A stretch of 64,000 nt of DNA from contig JAFAYI010000024.1 of the NCBI GenBank assembly GCA_019240475.1, positions 186,001-250,000 on the forward strand. Direction: 5' to 3'. This DNA comes from Acidobacteriaceae bacterium (GTDB taxonomy: Bacteria > Acidobacteriota > Terriglobia > Bryobacterales > Bryobacteraceae). Shown here in pieces: positions 9,302 to 19,254 of the stretch; position 1 is the stretch's first letter; each line of letters begins with the position of its first letter. A program made the position numbers and the translations under genes. Under the pieces are notes generated by a model, which did not search any database, had not been told where the DNA came from, and worked only from the letters and a program-made list of their open reading frames with translations.

Positions 9302-11049
9302 TGGCAACGCCCCGCAAAACTCAGGTTCGCTTCCGCGAACGCGCAGACCTCCTGGATTTTCTCCTGGAAGTCAGCGCCGTCACCGCCGAGACCCTCGATC
9401 TCGATCGCCTGATGTCGAACGTCGCCGACATCGTCAAAGACGTCATCCCGCACGAACTCTTCGCCATCCTGCTCTATCACGAGCGCACCCGCGCGCTCCT
9501 TATGCGCTACTCCCGCGGGCATCGCGACGAAGTGGCGAAGAATCTGTCCATCGGCCTGGGGGAAGGCATCACCGGCGCTACCGCCGCTCTGCGCCAGCCC
9601 ATCCTGGTTCCCGACACCCGCAAGGAGCCCCGCTACCTGAATGCGCTCGATGCCGTTCGCGCCGAACTCGCCGTTCCCATGCTCGCGCGCGGGAAGCTGG
9701 TGGGCGTCATCGATCTCCAAGCCACTCGCCTCAACGCATTCTCGGAGCAGGATCGCGCGCTCCTCGCGCTGATAGCGAACCGTGTCGGGGGGGCCATCGA
9801 CAACGCCCGCCTCTATCGCCGCGTGGAGCGTCAGAACCGCACTCTTCGCGTCCTATCTCATCTGTCGCAGGAATTCAGCTCCATTCTCGAAATCGACGAG
9901 CTGCTAACCAAAATCGCGATCACGGTGCGCGCCCTTATCAATTTCGACGCCTTCAGCATTTATCTGCTCGACACCGATCGCAAACTGCTGCACTGCCGCT
10001 TTAGCCAGCGCTACGACGAAAAAGTCGCCATTGAAAACATCGAGCTGGGTAAAGGCATTACGGGCGCTGCCGCTCAGTCTCGCCAGCCCATTCGCGTCGC
10101 CGATGTGACGCAGGACCCTCGCTACATTTGGTCCCATGAAGATATACGTTCCGAAGTAGCCGTTCCGCTGATCCTGCATGACCGCGTTATCGGCGTCATG
10201 GATCTCGAAAGCGTCCGGCTCGCCTTCTTCACCGACGATCATGTCCGCGCCCTTAGCCTGCTTGCTCCGCAAATCGCCACGTCGGTCGAGAACGCTAGGC
10301 TCTACGAGGAGTTGGCTCAGCGCGAGCGCCGCATGGAAGAGGACCTCAGCGCCGCCTTCCGGCTGCAAAGCGTGTTGCTGCCGCGCACCGCTCCCGATAT
10401 CGCCGGCCTGGAGATCGGAATCCGCGCCCGTCCCGCGCGTGAAATCAGCGGCGATCTGTACGACTTCTTCGAGCATAAGGACGGCACGACCTTGATCGCC
10501 TTTGGCGACGTCAGCGGAAAAGGCGCCGCCGCCGCGCTATATGGCGCGCTCATCTCCGGGCTTCTGCGCATTCTCGCCCCGCGCCGCCGCGGCACTTCTC
10601 AACTGATGCGGCTCATGAACGAAACCCTTCTGGAGCGCAAAGTGGACGCGCAGTACGCCACTCTTTCGCTCCTCCAATGGGATCCGGCTCATCTCAGCTT
10701 CACGCTCACGAGCGCCGGCACTCTTCCGCCCATTCTGTGCCGCGATGGCAAGATCATCGTTTCCGAATCTACTGGCATTCCCATCGGCTTGCTTGAAGAC
10801 CAGGATTACGAGCAGGTTGCTATTCCCGCGGAATCCGGAGATCTGCTGCTGCTCTATTCCGACGGCGTTGAGGATCAGTTGTCCGGAACGGAAGACTACG
10901 GGCGCGAGCGCCTCGAAAATCTTCTCAGCGCCAATTGCAGGAAGCGGCCCGAAGAGGTGGCGAGTGCGATTCTCGACGACATCGATTCCTTTCGCGGCGC
11001 GACGCCTTTGACCGACGATCAAACGGTCATCGCGCTTCGCGTTCTGTAA
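9301..11049 (+). CDS. GAF-GAF-PP2C (RsbU/SpoIIE-type) serine phosphatase
   Basis: The 582-residue cytoplasmic protein has two GAF sensor domains (about 30-170 and 195-335). A short coiled coil (QRERRMEEDLSAAFRLQ) leads into a PP2C-type phosphatase domain (about 375-580). Metal-binding signatures are ISGDLYDFF and FGDVSGKGAAAAL, with a later LLLYSDGVEDQ. RsbU-type phosphatases dephosphorylate anti-sigma-factor antagonists in partner-switching stress or envelope signalling. A STAS-like protein is encoded at 33575-34030, but there is no direct evidence that they interact. It overlaps deoC by one base and is followed 8 bases later by lysA, so all three are probably cotranscribed. Confidence 0.92.
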   Translation: MATPRKTQVRFRERADLLDFLLEVSAVTAETLDLDRLMSNVADIVKDVIPHELFAILLYHERTRALLMRYSRGHRDEVAKNLSIGLGEGITGATAALRQPILVPDTRKEPRYLNALDAVRAELAVPMLARGKLVGVIDLQATRLNAFSEQDRALLALIANRVGGAIDNARLYRRVERQNRTLRVLSHLSQEFSSILEIDELLTKIAITVRALINFDAFSIYLLDTDRKLLHCRFSQRYDEKVAIENIELGKGITGAAAQSRQPIRVADVTQDPRYIWSHEDIRSEVAVPLILHDRVIGVMDLESVRLAFFTDDHVRALSLLAPQIATSVENARLYEELAQRERRMEEDLSAAFRLQSVLLPRTAPDIAGLEIGIRARPAREISGDLYDFFEHKDGTTLIAFGDVSGKGAAAALYGALISGLLRILAPRRRGTSQLMRLMNETLLERKVDAQYATLSLLQWDPAHLSFTLTSAGTLPPILCRDGKIIVSESTGIPIGLLEDQDYEQVAIPAESGDLLLLYSDGVEDQLSGTEDYGRERLENLLSANCRKRPEEVASAILDDIDSFRGATPLTDDQTVIALRVL

Positions 11050-11057
11050 CTCGCTTC

Positions 11058-12320
11058 ATGACTCCGGGCGAATTTTCCTACTCAAACGGCCTTCTTGCCT
11101 GCGAGGATGTTTCACTGGAGGACATCGCGCAGGCGCACGGCACGCCCGCTTACGTTTACTCCCGACGCGCGATCGTCAGCCGGTTCCGTTCTTACGGGCA
11201 GGCCCTTGCCGGTTTGCCACACCGCGTTTGTTATTCGGTGAAAGCTAACTCTAATATTGCGGTCCTTTCCACGCTCGCGCATGAAGGCGCCGGCTTCGAC
11301 ATTGTCTCCGGCGGAGAGCTTTATCGCGTTCTCGCCGCGGGAGGCGACCCTGCAACGGTCGTGTTCTCAGGCGTCGGCAAGACCGAACCTGAACTCCGCT
11401 TCGCGCTCCAAAAGGGAATTCACTCGTTCAACTGCGAATCGGAAGCCGAGCTCGATCTGCTTTCCCGATGCTCGGTTGGTCTTCAGCGTCCCGCATCCAT
11501 CGCCCTGCGTGTGAATCCCGATGTCGACGCCATCACCCATCCCTACATCTCGACTGGTCTGCGGCAGCATAAGTTCGGAATCGATTTCGCAGCCGCCGAA
11601 GCGCTCTACGCACGGGCGGCCGCATTGCCCGGCATTGTCCCGGAAGGCGTAAGCTGCCACATCGGATCGCAAATGCTCGACATCGATCCCCTGCTCGAAT
11701 CCACTGACAAGGTTCTGGCGTTGGCTGGCCGGCTGCGCGGGTCTGGACTCGCCATCCGTTATCTCGACTTGGGCGGCGGTCTCGGGGTGCGCTATCGGCC
11801 GGGTGACCGCGCAGTTCCCATACGCGATCTGATCGGTCGACTGCGGCCTCGCATACAAGCGTCCGGTCTCACGCTGATGCTGGAGCCGGGCCGCTCCATC
11901 GCCGCAGAAGCCGGCGTCTTGTTGACTCGCGTCCTGCTGGTCAAGCACAACGGCGAAAAGACATTCGTCATTGTCGACGCCGCCATGAACGACCTGATTC
12001 GCCCCGCCCTTTACCAGGCGCACCATGAAATCGTCCCCGTCAAGGGAGCCGCCGATTCAGACCACCGCTTCACTGCCGATGTGGTGGGTCCCGTCTGCGA
12101 AAGCGGCGACTTCATCGCGCGTAATCGCGAACTGCCGCGCGTGCAGCCCGGAGACCTGCTCGCAATTCTCACCGTGGGCGCCTACGGCTTTTCGCTTGCC
12201 TCCAACTACAACTCGCGCCCACGCCCGTGCGAGCTGCTAATCGACGGTTCAACCGTCCACCTGGGCCGCCGGCGCGAGACTTACGAAGATCTTCTGCGCG
12301 GCGAATCGATCCCCGTTTAG
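11058..12320 (+). CDS. lysA: Diaminopimelate decarboxylase
   Basis: LysA is a PLP enzyme that makes L-lysine from meso-diaminopimelate, the last step of the pathway. The ATG at 11058, 8 bases after the previous stop, gives a 420-residue protein of normal length. The PLP lysine is K62 in YSVKAN. HIGSQ, GGGLGV, EPGRSI and the substrate-side CESGDF motif are all present. The longer open frame starting at 10935 lies inside the phosphatase gene and is rejected. Confidence 0.95.
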   Translation: MTPGEFSYSNGLLACEDVSLEDIAQAHGTPAYVYSRRAIVSRFRSYGQALAGLPHRVCYSVKANSNIAVLSTLAHEGAGFDIVSGGELYRVLAAGGDPATVVFSGVGKTEPELRFALQKGIHSFNCESEAELDLLSRCSVGLQRPASIALRVNPDVDAITHPYISTGLRQHKFGIDFAAAEALYARAAALPGIVPEGVSCHIGSQMLDIDPLLESTDKVLALAGRLRGSGLAIRYLDLGGGLGVRYRPGDRAVPIRDLIGRLRPRIQASGLTLMLEPGRSIAAEAGVLLTRVLLVKHNGEKTFVIVDAAMNDLIRPALYQAHHEIVPVKGAADSDHRFTADVVGPVCESGDFIARNRELPRVQPGDLLAILTVGAYGFSLASNYNSRPRPCELLIDGSTVHLGRRRETYEDLLRGESIPV

Positions 12321-12401
12321 GCCGGTTCATCCAAAAATTCCGAACTTCCGTCCGCCATTTTTCGTCCTGTTCCGGAGAATCGTGCATACTGATCTACGGC
12401 C

Positions 12402-13331
12402 ATGAACGACTCTCCGCCTGTAGTAGTGCAGGACCTTCGCAAGTCCTACAACGGTTTCGAAGCGGTTAGAGGAGTCGATCTCGAGATCCTCGAAGGCGAG
12501 GTGTTTGGGCTGTTGGGCCCCAATGGCGCGGGAAAAACCACCACCATCGAAATCCTCGAAGGGCTGCGGCCCCGCACGAGCGGCAAAGTATCTGTGCTTG
12601 GTTTCGATCCCGCCGTGCAAAGCAAGCACATAAAGGAGCGCATTGGCGTTTGCCTGCAGGCGACGAATCTCCCGGACAAAATGCGCGTGCACGAAGCTCT
12701 CGATCTGTTCGCGGCCTTTTACGAGCGAGGCGGCGACCGCGATAATCTTCTCAAGCGCCTACAACTCTGGGACAAACGCGACGCGTTCTATAAATCGCTC
12801 TCAGGCGGCCAAAAGCAGCGCGTCGCGCTGGCTCTCGCGCTGTTGAACGATCCTACTCTGCTTTTCCTCGATGAACCCACCACCGGGCTCGATCCGCAAA
12901 TCCGTCACGAAATCCACGGTGTCATTCAGGATCTGAAAGAAGAGCGCAGGTCCATCCTGATCACCACTCACTACATCGAAGAAGCGGAGCGCCTCTGCGA
13001 TCGGGTCGCCATCATCGACGCCGGGAAGATCATCGAGCTCGGCACTCCGCGCGAGATTCAACAGCGCGTTCTCGGCACGACGCTCGTCGAAGTCACCACC
13101 AACGAGCCGATGCCGCTCGACGAGCTGCCTGAGCCCCTTCGCCGCGAAAAGCAGGCGGTTCGCGATTCCGGCCGTACGCTCTCCATGCAAACCGAATCCG
13201 CCGCCGCGCTCATCGTGGAACTCGTCAAGTGGATCGATCAGCGGCAGCTCCGGCTCGTGGACATTCACCTGAAGCGCCCCACGCTTGAAGACGTCTTCAT
13301 CGAACTCACAGGAAGGAGGCTCCGGGAATGA
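12402..13331 (+). CDS. ABC transporter ATP-binding protein (ABC-2 exporter type)
   Basis: The 309-residue ATPase has Walker A at 39-46 (GPNGAGKTTT), signature LSGGQ at 133-137, Walker B at 153-158 (LLFLDEP) and the switch histidine in ITTHY. The C-terminal extension of about 80 residues is typical of drug/antibiotic-type ABC-2 exporters. Its stop overlaps the start of the next gene as ATGA at 13328-13331. The partner is therefore the N-terminal permease half of the downstream fusion protein. No other permease gene is nearby, so the functional exporter is probably a homodimer of each subunit. Confidence 0.93.
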   Translation: MNDSPPVVVQDLRKSYNGFEAVRGVDLEILEGEVFGLLGPNGAGKTTTIEILEGLRPRTSGKVSVLGFDPAVQSKHIKERIGVCLQATNLPDKMRVHEALDLFAAFYERGGDRDNLLKRLQLWDKRDAFYKSLSGGQKQRVALALALLNDPTLLFLDEPTTGLDPQIRHEIHGVIQDLKEERRSILITTHYIEEAERLCDRVAIIDAGKIIELGTPREIQQRVLGTTLVEVTTNEPMPLDELPEPLRREKQAVRDSGRTLSMQTESAAALIVELVKWIDQRQLRLVDIHLKRPTLEDVFIELTGRRLRE

Positions 13332-15529
13332 AACCCTACATTGCGCAGATCAGGAGTAACTTGCGCCTGATGGGGCGCGATCGCTCGGTGCTCTTCTTTA
13401 GTTACCTGTTCCCGCTCGTATTCTTTTTTCCGTTCGCGCAGATGATGGGCGGCCGCCAGAGTCCCGCGGCCATGGCCCAGGTAATTTCCATGGTAGTTAT
13501 CATCGGCGTTCTGGGCAACGGCTTCTTCGGCGCCGGCATGCGCGCCGTCCAGGATCGCGAGACGAACGTTCTTCGCCGCTTTAAGGTCGCGCCCGTCGGC
13601 CCGGCTCCTATCATCGTCGCCTCCATGGCGTCGGGCCTGGTCTCTTATTTTCCTTTGATTGTTCTCTTGTTCGCGCTCGCCCGGATCATCTACCACATGC
13701 CGGTTCCCGCGAACTTATTATCGATTCTTCTTTTCGTCTGCATCGCCGTAGTGGCTTTCCGCTCGATGGGCATGATCGTCGCCGCTGTCGTCAACTCCGC
13801 GCAGGAAGCCGCCATCCTCACGCAAACCCTTTACATCCCCATGCTGTTTCTGAGCGGCGCCACATTCCCCGTCAGCGTCATGCCCATCTGGGTGCAAACC
13901 GTCGCGCAATTTCTCCCGGCGACCTACCTGTACCAAGGCATGCAAAGCATCATGATCGGGGGCCAGACTTTGGCGGCTAACCTGCTTCCCATTGTTTCCC
14001 TGCTGATTACGATGTGTGTCGCCCTGACGGTCGGCGTGAAGCTATTTCGATGGGAAAAGGAAGAGAAGATCAGTGGCCGCGCCAAGCTCTGGATCATCGC
14101 GGTGCTTGCGCCGTTCCTGCTTATGGGCGTCTACCAGGCCAGGACGCGGGAGAACATCCAGCGCTCGAAGATTCTCGCCCGCAAAGAGCAGCGCAACCGC
14201 ACTCTTCTATTCAACAATGTCCGAATCCTCGTGGGCGCCGGCCCGGTGATTGCGAACGGCGCGGTTCTCGTAAAGGATGGCAAGATCGCCGAAGTGTTCG
14301 ATAATCCGCCCTCCGATACGAACTCTCTTCAGGCGGAGGTCATCGACCAATCCGGCAAAACGCTCATGCCGGGCCTCACGGATATGCACGTGCACATAGG
14401 CGCCTTTGGCGGCGTCTATCAGGACGCGCGCAAGTACGCGGACCCGAATGCGGACAAGCGCAAGCTCGCCGCTTATCTCTATAGCGGAGTGACCGCCGTC
14501 CGTAGCACCGGCGACTGGCTCAACAACTCCCTGAAACTGAAAAGATTGATCGAATCCGGCGAATACCTCGGCGCGGAATTCTTCGCCTGCGGCCCTCTGT
14601 TTACCGCGCCCGGCGGCCATCCCATGGAGTTGCTGAGCTTTCTGCCCGCGTCCATGCGCAAGGAGGGCGAAGAGCAATTCGTTCGCCTGCCGAAAGACGC
14701 CGCCCAAGGCCGCGCCCAGGTAGACGACCTGAAGAAAACCGGCGTGGATGGCGTCAAGGCTGTGCTTGAAGCTGGCAACTCCGTCGTGGGATCGTTTCCC
14801 CGCCTCGATACCGGCGTCTACGACGCTGTGATTTCCGAAGCAGCCAAAGACAATTTGCCTTCCGCGACCCATACCGGTCAGGCCTCCGACGTTAAGGACG
14901 CGGCGGACGCCGGCACGAATAGCGTGGAACATGGGTCCGGCATAGATCTCATCCCCCTCGCTACGTTCGCCGAGATGAAAGCGAAGGGAATCGCCTATGA
15001 CCCGACCGCCAGCGTCTTCGAAGCCATGCTCGATGTACACGCCGCCAATCCCGAGCCCTTGAATCGCTCCCTGGTCCAGCAGACCGCTCCGAAGGAGTTG
15101 CTCGCCGACACTCGCGCCATGCTTGAAAAGCGGCGGCCCGACTCCAAGGCGCCAATTCTTCAACGGTGGGTCGCGCTCAGCAACCAGAATCTGCTGAATG
15201 CGTATCGAGCGGGCGTGATGTTGATTGTGGGTAGCGATGCCGGCAACATGCTGGTTGTCCACGGTCCGACGGTTCAGCATGAAATGGAACTCTGGGTCAA
15301 AGCCGGCATCCCGCCCGCTGTCGCGATTCGAGCGGCCACTTACAATGCCGCGAAAGTTCTGCGCGCCGAAGATCGCATCGGTTCCATTCAGAGAGGCCGC
15401 GATGCGACATTCATCCTGTTAGACGGCGATCCGCTAGAAGACATCTCGAATGCGGAGCGCATTTCTCTTGTCGTGTTCCGCGGCGAGCGCATCTGGCGCT
15501 CTGAGCTCTTCGATCAAGACAAGGAGTAA
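13328..15529 (+). CDS. ABC-2 permease fused to a C-terminal amidohydrolase
   Basis: Residues 1-245 form a six-helix ABC-2 permease, including the conserved LSGATFPVSVMPIW and FLPATYLYQGM region. Residues 253-270 add a seventh hydrophobic segment. Residues 293-733 form a complete metal-dependent amidohydrolase (imidazolonepropionase/prolidase-like) with H354 and H356 (HVH), the probable carboxylated lysine K477, H515, H535 and D637 (GSDAGN), ending with the usual beta-sandwich strands (GSIQRGRDATFILLDGDPLED). ABC-2 permeases normally end in the cytoplasm after six helices, so the extra helix would place the hydrolase outside the inner membrane. The frame is continuous with no sign of a joining error. 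The start overlaps the ATPase gene. The substrate is unknown. Confidence 0.88.
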   Translation: MKPYIAQIRSNLRLMGRDRSVLFFSYLFPLVFFFPFAQMMGGRQSPAAMAQVISMVVIIGVLGNGFFGAGMRAVQDRETNVLRRFKVAPVGPAPIIVASMASGLVSYFPLIVLLFALARIIYHMPVPANLLSILLFVCIAVVAFRSMGMIVAAVVNSAQEAAILTQTLYIPMLFLSGATFPVSVMPIWVQTVAQFLPATYLYQGMQSIMIGGQTLAANLLPIVSLLITMCVALTVGVKLFRWEKEEKISGRAKLWIIAVLAPFLLMGVYQARTRENIQRSKILARKEQRNRTLLFNNVRILVGAGPVIANGAVLVKDGKIAEVFDNPPSDTNSLQAEVIDQSGKTLMPGLTDMHVHIGAFGGVYQDARKYADPNADKRKLAAYLYSGVTAVRSTGDWLNNSLKLKRLIESGEYLGAEFFACGPLFTAPGGHPMELLSFLPASMRKEGEEQFVRLPKDAAQGRAQVDDLKKTGVDGVKAVLEAGNSVVGSFPRLDTGVYDAVISEAAKDNLPSATHTGQASDVKDAADAGTNSVEHGSGIDLIPLATFAEMKAKGIAYDPTASVFEAMLDVHAANPEPLNRSLVQQTAPKELLADTRAMLEKRRPDSKAPILQRWVALSNQNLLNAYRAGVMLIVGSDAGNMLVVHGPTVQHEMELWVKAGIPPAVAIRAATYNAAKVLRAEDRIGSIQRGRDATFILLDGDPLEDISNAERISLVVFRGERIWRSELFDQDKE

Positions 15530-15532
15530 GAG

Positions 15533-17491
15533 CTACTCCTCATCGTGCTGCGACGCCAGTTTGGTGACGACACTCAAATCCTCAAGCGTCGTCACATCGC
15601 CCGTCACCGAGTTCGACGTAACGATCTCCCGCAATAGCCGCCGCATAATCTTTCCGCTGCGTGTCTTCGGCAGGGCGTCGGCGAATCGGATCTCCTCCGG
15701 CTTCGCGAATGCGCCAATCTCGCGCCCTACCCACTGCCGCAGTTCCTGTCCAAGCGATTCCACGTTCCAATCGCCTTGCTTGAGCGTCACAAAGGCGCAT
15801 ACAGCTTGACCCGTGATCTCGTGCGGCTTACCAACCACCGCCGCTTCGGCGACTGCCGGATGATGCACCAGCGCCGATTCCACTTCCATCGTGCTCAGCC
15901 GGTGTCCGCTCACGTTCATCACATCGTCTACGCGGCCGAGCACCCAGTAATAGCCGTCCGTATCGCGCCGCGCGGCGTCGCCCGTAAAGTACGATCCCGG
16001 CACGCGGCGCCAATACTGCTCCTCGAATCGCTTGGGATCGCCCCATACATTGCGCACCATACTCGGCCACGGATGCCGGATTACCAGATAGCCTTCACGA
16101 TTCGCGCCCAGCACTTCTCCCTTTGAATCCACAATGTCCAGCACAATACCCGGCAAGGGCAAGGTCGCCGAGCCCGGCTTCAGTGGCACCGCCCCTGGCA
16201 TGGCCGAAATCATGATCGCGCCCGTTTCCGTCTGCCACCACGTATCCACAATCGGGCATTGCTTTTTTCCAATCACGCGGTGGTACCATTCCCACGCCGC
16301 CGGGTTGATCGGTTCTCCTACAGATCCCAGCAGCCGCAAACTCGAAAGGTCATGAGCCTCCGGCCAGCGCTCGCCCTGCCGAACTAGCGCCCGAATCGCC
16401 GTCGGCGACGTGTAGAAAATCGATACGCGATATTTCTCGACAATCTGCCAGAAACGATCGAAGGCCGGAAAATCCGGGGCGCCTTCGTACATCACCGACG
16501 TCGCTCCCGCCGCAAGCGGCCCGTAGACGATGTAGCTGTGTCCCGTTACCCAGCCAATATCGGCCGTGCACCAATAGACATCGTCCTCCCTCAAATCGAA
16601 GACCCACTTCATGGTCATCAATGTCTGCAACAGATAGCCGGCCGTCGTATGCAGAATGCCCTTGGGCCTTCCCGTGGTTCCCGACGTATAGAGCACAAAT
16701 AACGGATGCTCGGAATCCAGGTCCTGCGACTCGCAGTGCTCGGCTTGCTGCTCGAGCTGCGGCGCATCCTTCAGTTGCTCGTCTTGCTCGTCCCACCAGA
16801 CATCGCGCCCCGCTTTCATCGGAACATCGGAGCCCGTACGCTTGTATACAACCACCGCGCGCACATCCGGACATTCTTCAAGCGCTTCATCCACAGCCGT
16901 CTTCAACCGCACTTCCTTGCCGCGCCGCCACCCGCCATCCGCCGTAATCACCAGCGTTGCGTTCAAGTCCTGCGTACGCGCTTTCAAAGCTTCCGAAGAG
17001 AACCCGCCGAACACTACGCTATGCGTGATCCCTAGCCGCGCGCACGCGAGCATCGCGATCGGAAGTTCCGGAATCATTGGCATATAGATGATGGCGCGCT
17101 CGCCCGTCTCAAAGCCCAGCCTCTTCAGCACGGTCGCGAACCGCGATACGAGCCGGTGCAATTCCAGATACGTGATGATTCGTTGATCGCCCGGCTCGCC
17201 TTCCCAAATCAGCGCGGGCTTATTGCGCCGGGGGCCATCCAGGTGCCGGTCCACGCAGTTGTAGCAGGCGTTGATCTTCCCGCCTACGAACCACTTCGCA
17301 AACGGCGGCTCCCATTCGAGCGTCTTCGCAAACGGACGGAACCAACTCAGTTCCCGCTGCGCCAGTTCAGCCCAGAAATGTTCCGGGTTGGCCCGCGCGC
17401 GCTCATAAAGCTCCGTTCGTTCCTCCATGCTCCTCACATGCGCGCGTGAGGAGAACTCGGCGCTCGGCTCGTATATTTTCGAATCGCTCAT
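15533..17491 (-). CDS. acs: Acetyl-CoA synthetase
   Basis: Acs activates acetate to acetyl-CoA through acetyl-AMP. The 652-residue protein has the usual family length. The P-loop-like motif is at 268-278 ([11 protein letters not shown]), and DTWWQTETG carries the tryptophan that limits the pocket to acetate. The regulatory, acetylatable lysine is K614 in SGKIMRR. The gene ends 3 bases from the convergent fusion gene, leaving no room for a separate terminator. Propionyl-CoA synthetase is the nearest alternative, but the Trp motif favours acetate. Confidence 0.94.
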   Translation of the reverse strand: MSDSKIYEPSAEFSSRAHVRSMEERTELYERARANPEHFWAELAQRELSWFRPFAKTLEWEPPFAKWFVGGKINACYNCVDRHLDGPRRNKPALIWEGEPGDQRIITYLELHRLVSRFATVLKRLGFETGERAIIYMPMIPELPIAMLACARLGITHSVVFGGFSSEALKARTQDLNATLVITADGGWRRGKEVRLKTAVDEALEECPDVRAVVVYKRTGSDVPMKAGRDVWWDEQDEQLKDAPQLEQQAEHCESQDLDSEHPLFVLYTSGTTGRPKGILHTTAGYLLQTLMTMKWVFDLREDDVYWCTADIGWVTGHSYIVYGPLAAGATSVMYEGAPDFPAFDRFWQIVEKYRVSIFYTSPTAIRALVRQGERWPEAHDLSSLRLLGSVGEPINPAAWEWYHRVIGKKQCPIVDTWWQTETGAIMISAMPGAVPLKPGSATLPLPGIVLDIVDSKGEVLGANREGYLVIRHPWPSMVRNVWGDPKRFEEQYWRRVPGSYFTGDAARRDTDGYYWVLGRVDDVMNVSGHRLSTMEVESALVHHPAVAEAAVVGKPHEITGQAVCAFVTLKQGDWNVESLGQELRQWVGREIGAFAKPEEIRFADALPKTRSGKIMRRLLREIVTSNSVTGDVTTLEDLSVVTKLASQHDEE

Positions 17492-17559
17492 AGGGTCGCG
17501 TCCAGCGCCAGTGTAACGCAGCGTTCGCGCTCGGCTGCGGCAGTAGGATCGAAGTAGGC

Positions 17560-17775
17560 ATGCAACTCGGACGCGTTCTCGTCTTCGCCGGGCTTGTTCT
17601 TCTTTCCCTCGGCGTTTTGGTCCTGGTCGCGAGCCGCCTCAATCTCCCGCTCGGCCGCCTTCCCGGCGACATCGTGTGGCGAGCGAAGAACACCACCGTC
17701 TACGTCCCGTGGGTCACTTGCTTGCTGCTCAGTTTATTGGGAAGCCTCTTGCTGTGGCTATTGAATCGCCGCTGA
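17560..17775 (+). CDS. DUF2905 family small membrane protein
   Basis: This 71-residue protein has two membrane helices (about 5-25 and 49-68) around a conserved loop with GRLPGDI, the signature of the DUF2905 family. The function is unknown. It lies between the divergent acs gene and the convergent lepB gene, whose stop is 16 bases away. Confidence 0.85.
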   Translation: MQLGRVLVFAGLVLLSLGVLVLVASRLNLPLGRLPGDIVWRAKNTTVYVPWVTCLLLSLLGSLLLWLLNRR

Positions 17776-17791
17776 GGCGAGCAATATTCCG

Positions 17792-18427
17792 TTACCGAAC
17801 CGCGCCCATTCGATCCAGCGGCCAAAACACGAACACCGCTTTTCCGTAGATGTAGTTTCTGGGTACGAATCCCCACGCACGGCTGTCGTTGGAGGAAACT
17901 CGATGGTCTCCCAAAACGAAATATTCATCCGGCGGCACCGTGTGCTCCGGGTAGCTTCGGTCGTCGCGATACTCCGTCGGAACGTAATTTTCAACCAGCT
18001 TCCGCCCATTGACGATTACGTATCCATCGTCCACTTCAATCTTGTCGCCGGGTAGCCCGATCACCCGTTTGATATACGACTTCGTCGTGTCTTCCGGAAA
18101 CCAGAACACCACAGTATCCCCGCGCTTGATTTCGCCAATGCCGAACTTGTAGCTGAACTGGTTGATGAACAGCCGCTCCTGGTCGTAGAGACTCGGCATC
18201 ATGCTCGTGCCTTCAACCTTCACGGGCCGATACAAAAACAAAATCACCAGGACGGCGATCAATACCGATAACATCAGATCGCGAAACCACGCGACGGTCG
18301 CGATCAAGGTAGATCGCGGCTGTTCCACCGCGCGGGGCGATGCTTGTCCGTGCTGCGCGCTGCAATGCGGCTCAGCCGCCTCGCCCGGAGTCTGCGTGGC
18401 GCTGGCGCCCCCAACCGGCTCGTTCAT
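17792..18427 (-). CDS. lepB: Signal peptidase I
   Basis: LepB cleaves Sec/Tat signal peptides at the outer face of the inner membrane. The 211-residue protein has a proline/alanine-rich cytoplasmic tail of about 45 residues and one membrane helix (about 50-66). It then has the catalytic serine S75 in EGTSMMPSL and general-base lysine K120 in SYIKRVIGLPGD. The later conserved boxes DEYFVLGDHRVSSNDSR and GKAVFVFWP are intact. It appears to be a single-helix, active enzyme. Confidence 0.95.
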   Translation of the reverse strand: MNEPVGGASATQTPGEAAEPHCSAQHGQASPRAVEQPRSTLIATVAWFRDLMLSVLIAVLVILFLYRPVKVEGTSMMPSLYDQERLFINQFSYKFGIGEIKRGDTVVFWFPEDTTKSYIKRVIGLPGDKIEVDDGYVIVNGRKLVENYVPTEYRDDRSYPEHTVPPDEYFVLGDHRVSSNDSRAWGFVPRNYIYGKAVFVFWPLDRMGAVR

Positions 18428-18575
18428 GATGGAATGCTTTCTTACACCTTAACAAGACGCAGCACCCACCGTGGCGCGCGCGTCTCGATGAGCTTGCACC
18501 AATTTGGACGAGCCAATTGAAAAATCGGTTGCCCGCGTACTCGGCGGGCGCTGTGAACGGGAGTGGCTGGCGCTA

Positions 18576-19028
18576 TTATCGCTGCCGCAGTTCCCGTTCA
18601 GCGCGAAGCCAATCTTGTTCGGCGTTGCCGTGCCCGTATCCGCGCGCGATCCAATAGGAATACGCCAGTTCCGCAATTTCTTGTTGCGTCGCTTCCCGGC
18701 GCGCCGCAGGTTGCGAGGTAACGACGCTCGGCGTTTCCACCGCCGACACGAGCCCGACCGCATCCACAATGACCGATCCCGATCCTACCGTTACCGCCGC
18801 TGCTCTCACGCTTTCTCGTTCCACTGGAGCAGCTTCGGTAACCGCATTGCCTTTGTTGTGACGATGCTTCATTGATCCGGTCTCCGTCGTTTCCGTTTTC
18901 TTCGTCTTGGAAGACCTTGTTGTACGCGGATTCACTGTTACATCTGCCGCAGCGCTTGTCTCGGGCGCCGAGGTCTTGGTTTCGTCCGCGATCTTGCGGG
19001 TCTTTTTCGAAGCCTTATTCAACTGCAT
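18576..19028 (-). CDS. DUF2934 family protein
   Basis: This 150-residue protein has a long Lys/Thr/Ser/Ala-rich, probably disordered N-terminal region. A C-terminal DUF2934 module follows (about 113-148, EIAELAYSYWIARGYGHG then DWLRAERELR). The family is common in soil Acidobacteria and Proteobacteria and has no known function. The ATG at 19028 is the only reasonable start. It is transcribed away from the TonB receptor gene. Confidence 0.8.
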   Translation of the reverse strand: MQLNKASKKTRKIADETKTSAPETSAAADVTVNPRTTRSSKTKKTETTETGSMKHRHNKGNAVTEAAPVERESVRAAAVTVGSGSVIVDAVGLVSAVETPSVVTSQPAARREATQQEIAELAYSYWIARGYGHGNAEQDWLRAERELRQR

Positions 19029-19122
19029 GTCGTTTATTTAAACACACCAAAACATGCTTGTCAGCATTTGTTTCAAACATTGAAAGGCGCGGCCCCCGCG
19101 CGGCGAGATTCTGTTGAATCGC

Positions 19123-19158
19123 TATAATTCGAGTGACGCCGCAAACTCGCGGCGAGTT
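19123..19158 (+). promoter_or_regulatory. Putative -10 box and inverted repeat upstream of TonB receptor gene
   Basis: A perfect TATAAT lies at 19123-19128, in the only non-coding gap before the receptor. A 7-base inverted repeat with one central base (AACTCGC/GCGAGTT, 19144-19158) follows and would fall in the 5' leader. No convincing -35 box is seen 17 bases upstream. The promoter call is therefore tentative. Confidence 0.35.
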
Positions 19159-19254
19159 CGCCGCGCGCGTTCATTCTAATTGATTTATTCTAACCCGGCG
19201 GCGCTCCCGCTTAATCCACTAGGAACTTCTAAAGAAGGTACGAGGAATGGTTAT

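Noticed and set aside
19180..19254. ATG at 19180 as start of the TonB receptor
   Set aside because: It would put 25 non-signal residues before a perfect signal peptide; the TTG at 19255 has a ribosome site at good spacing.
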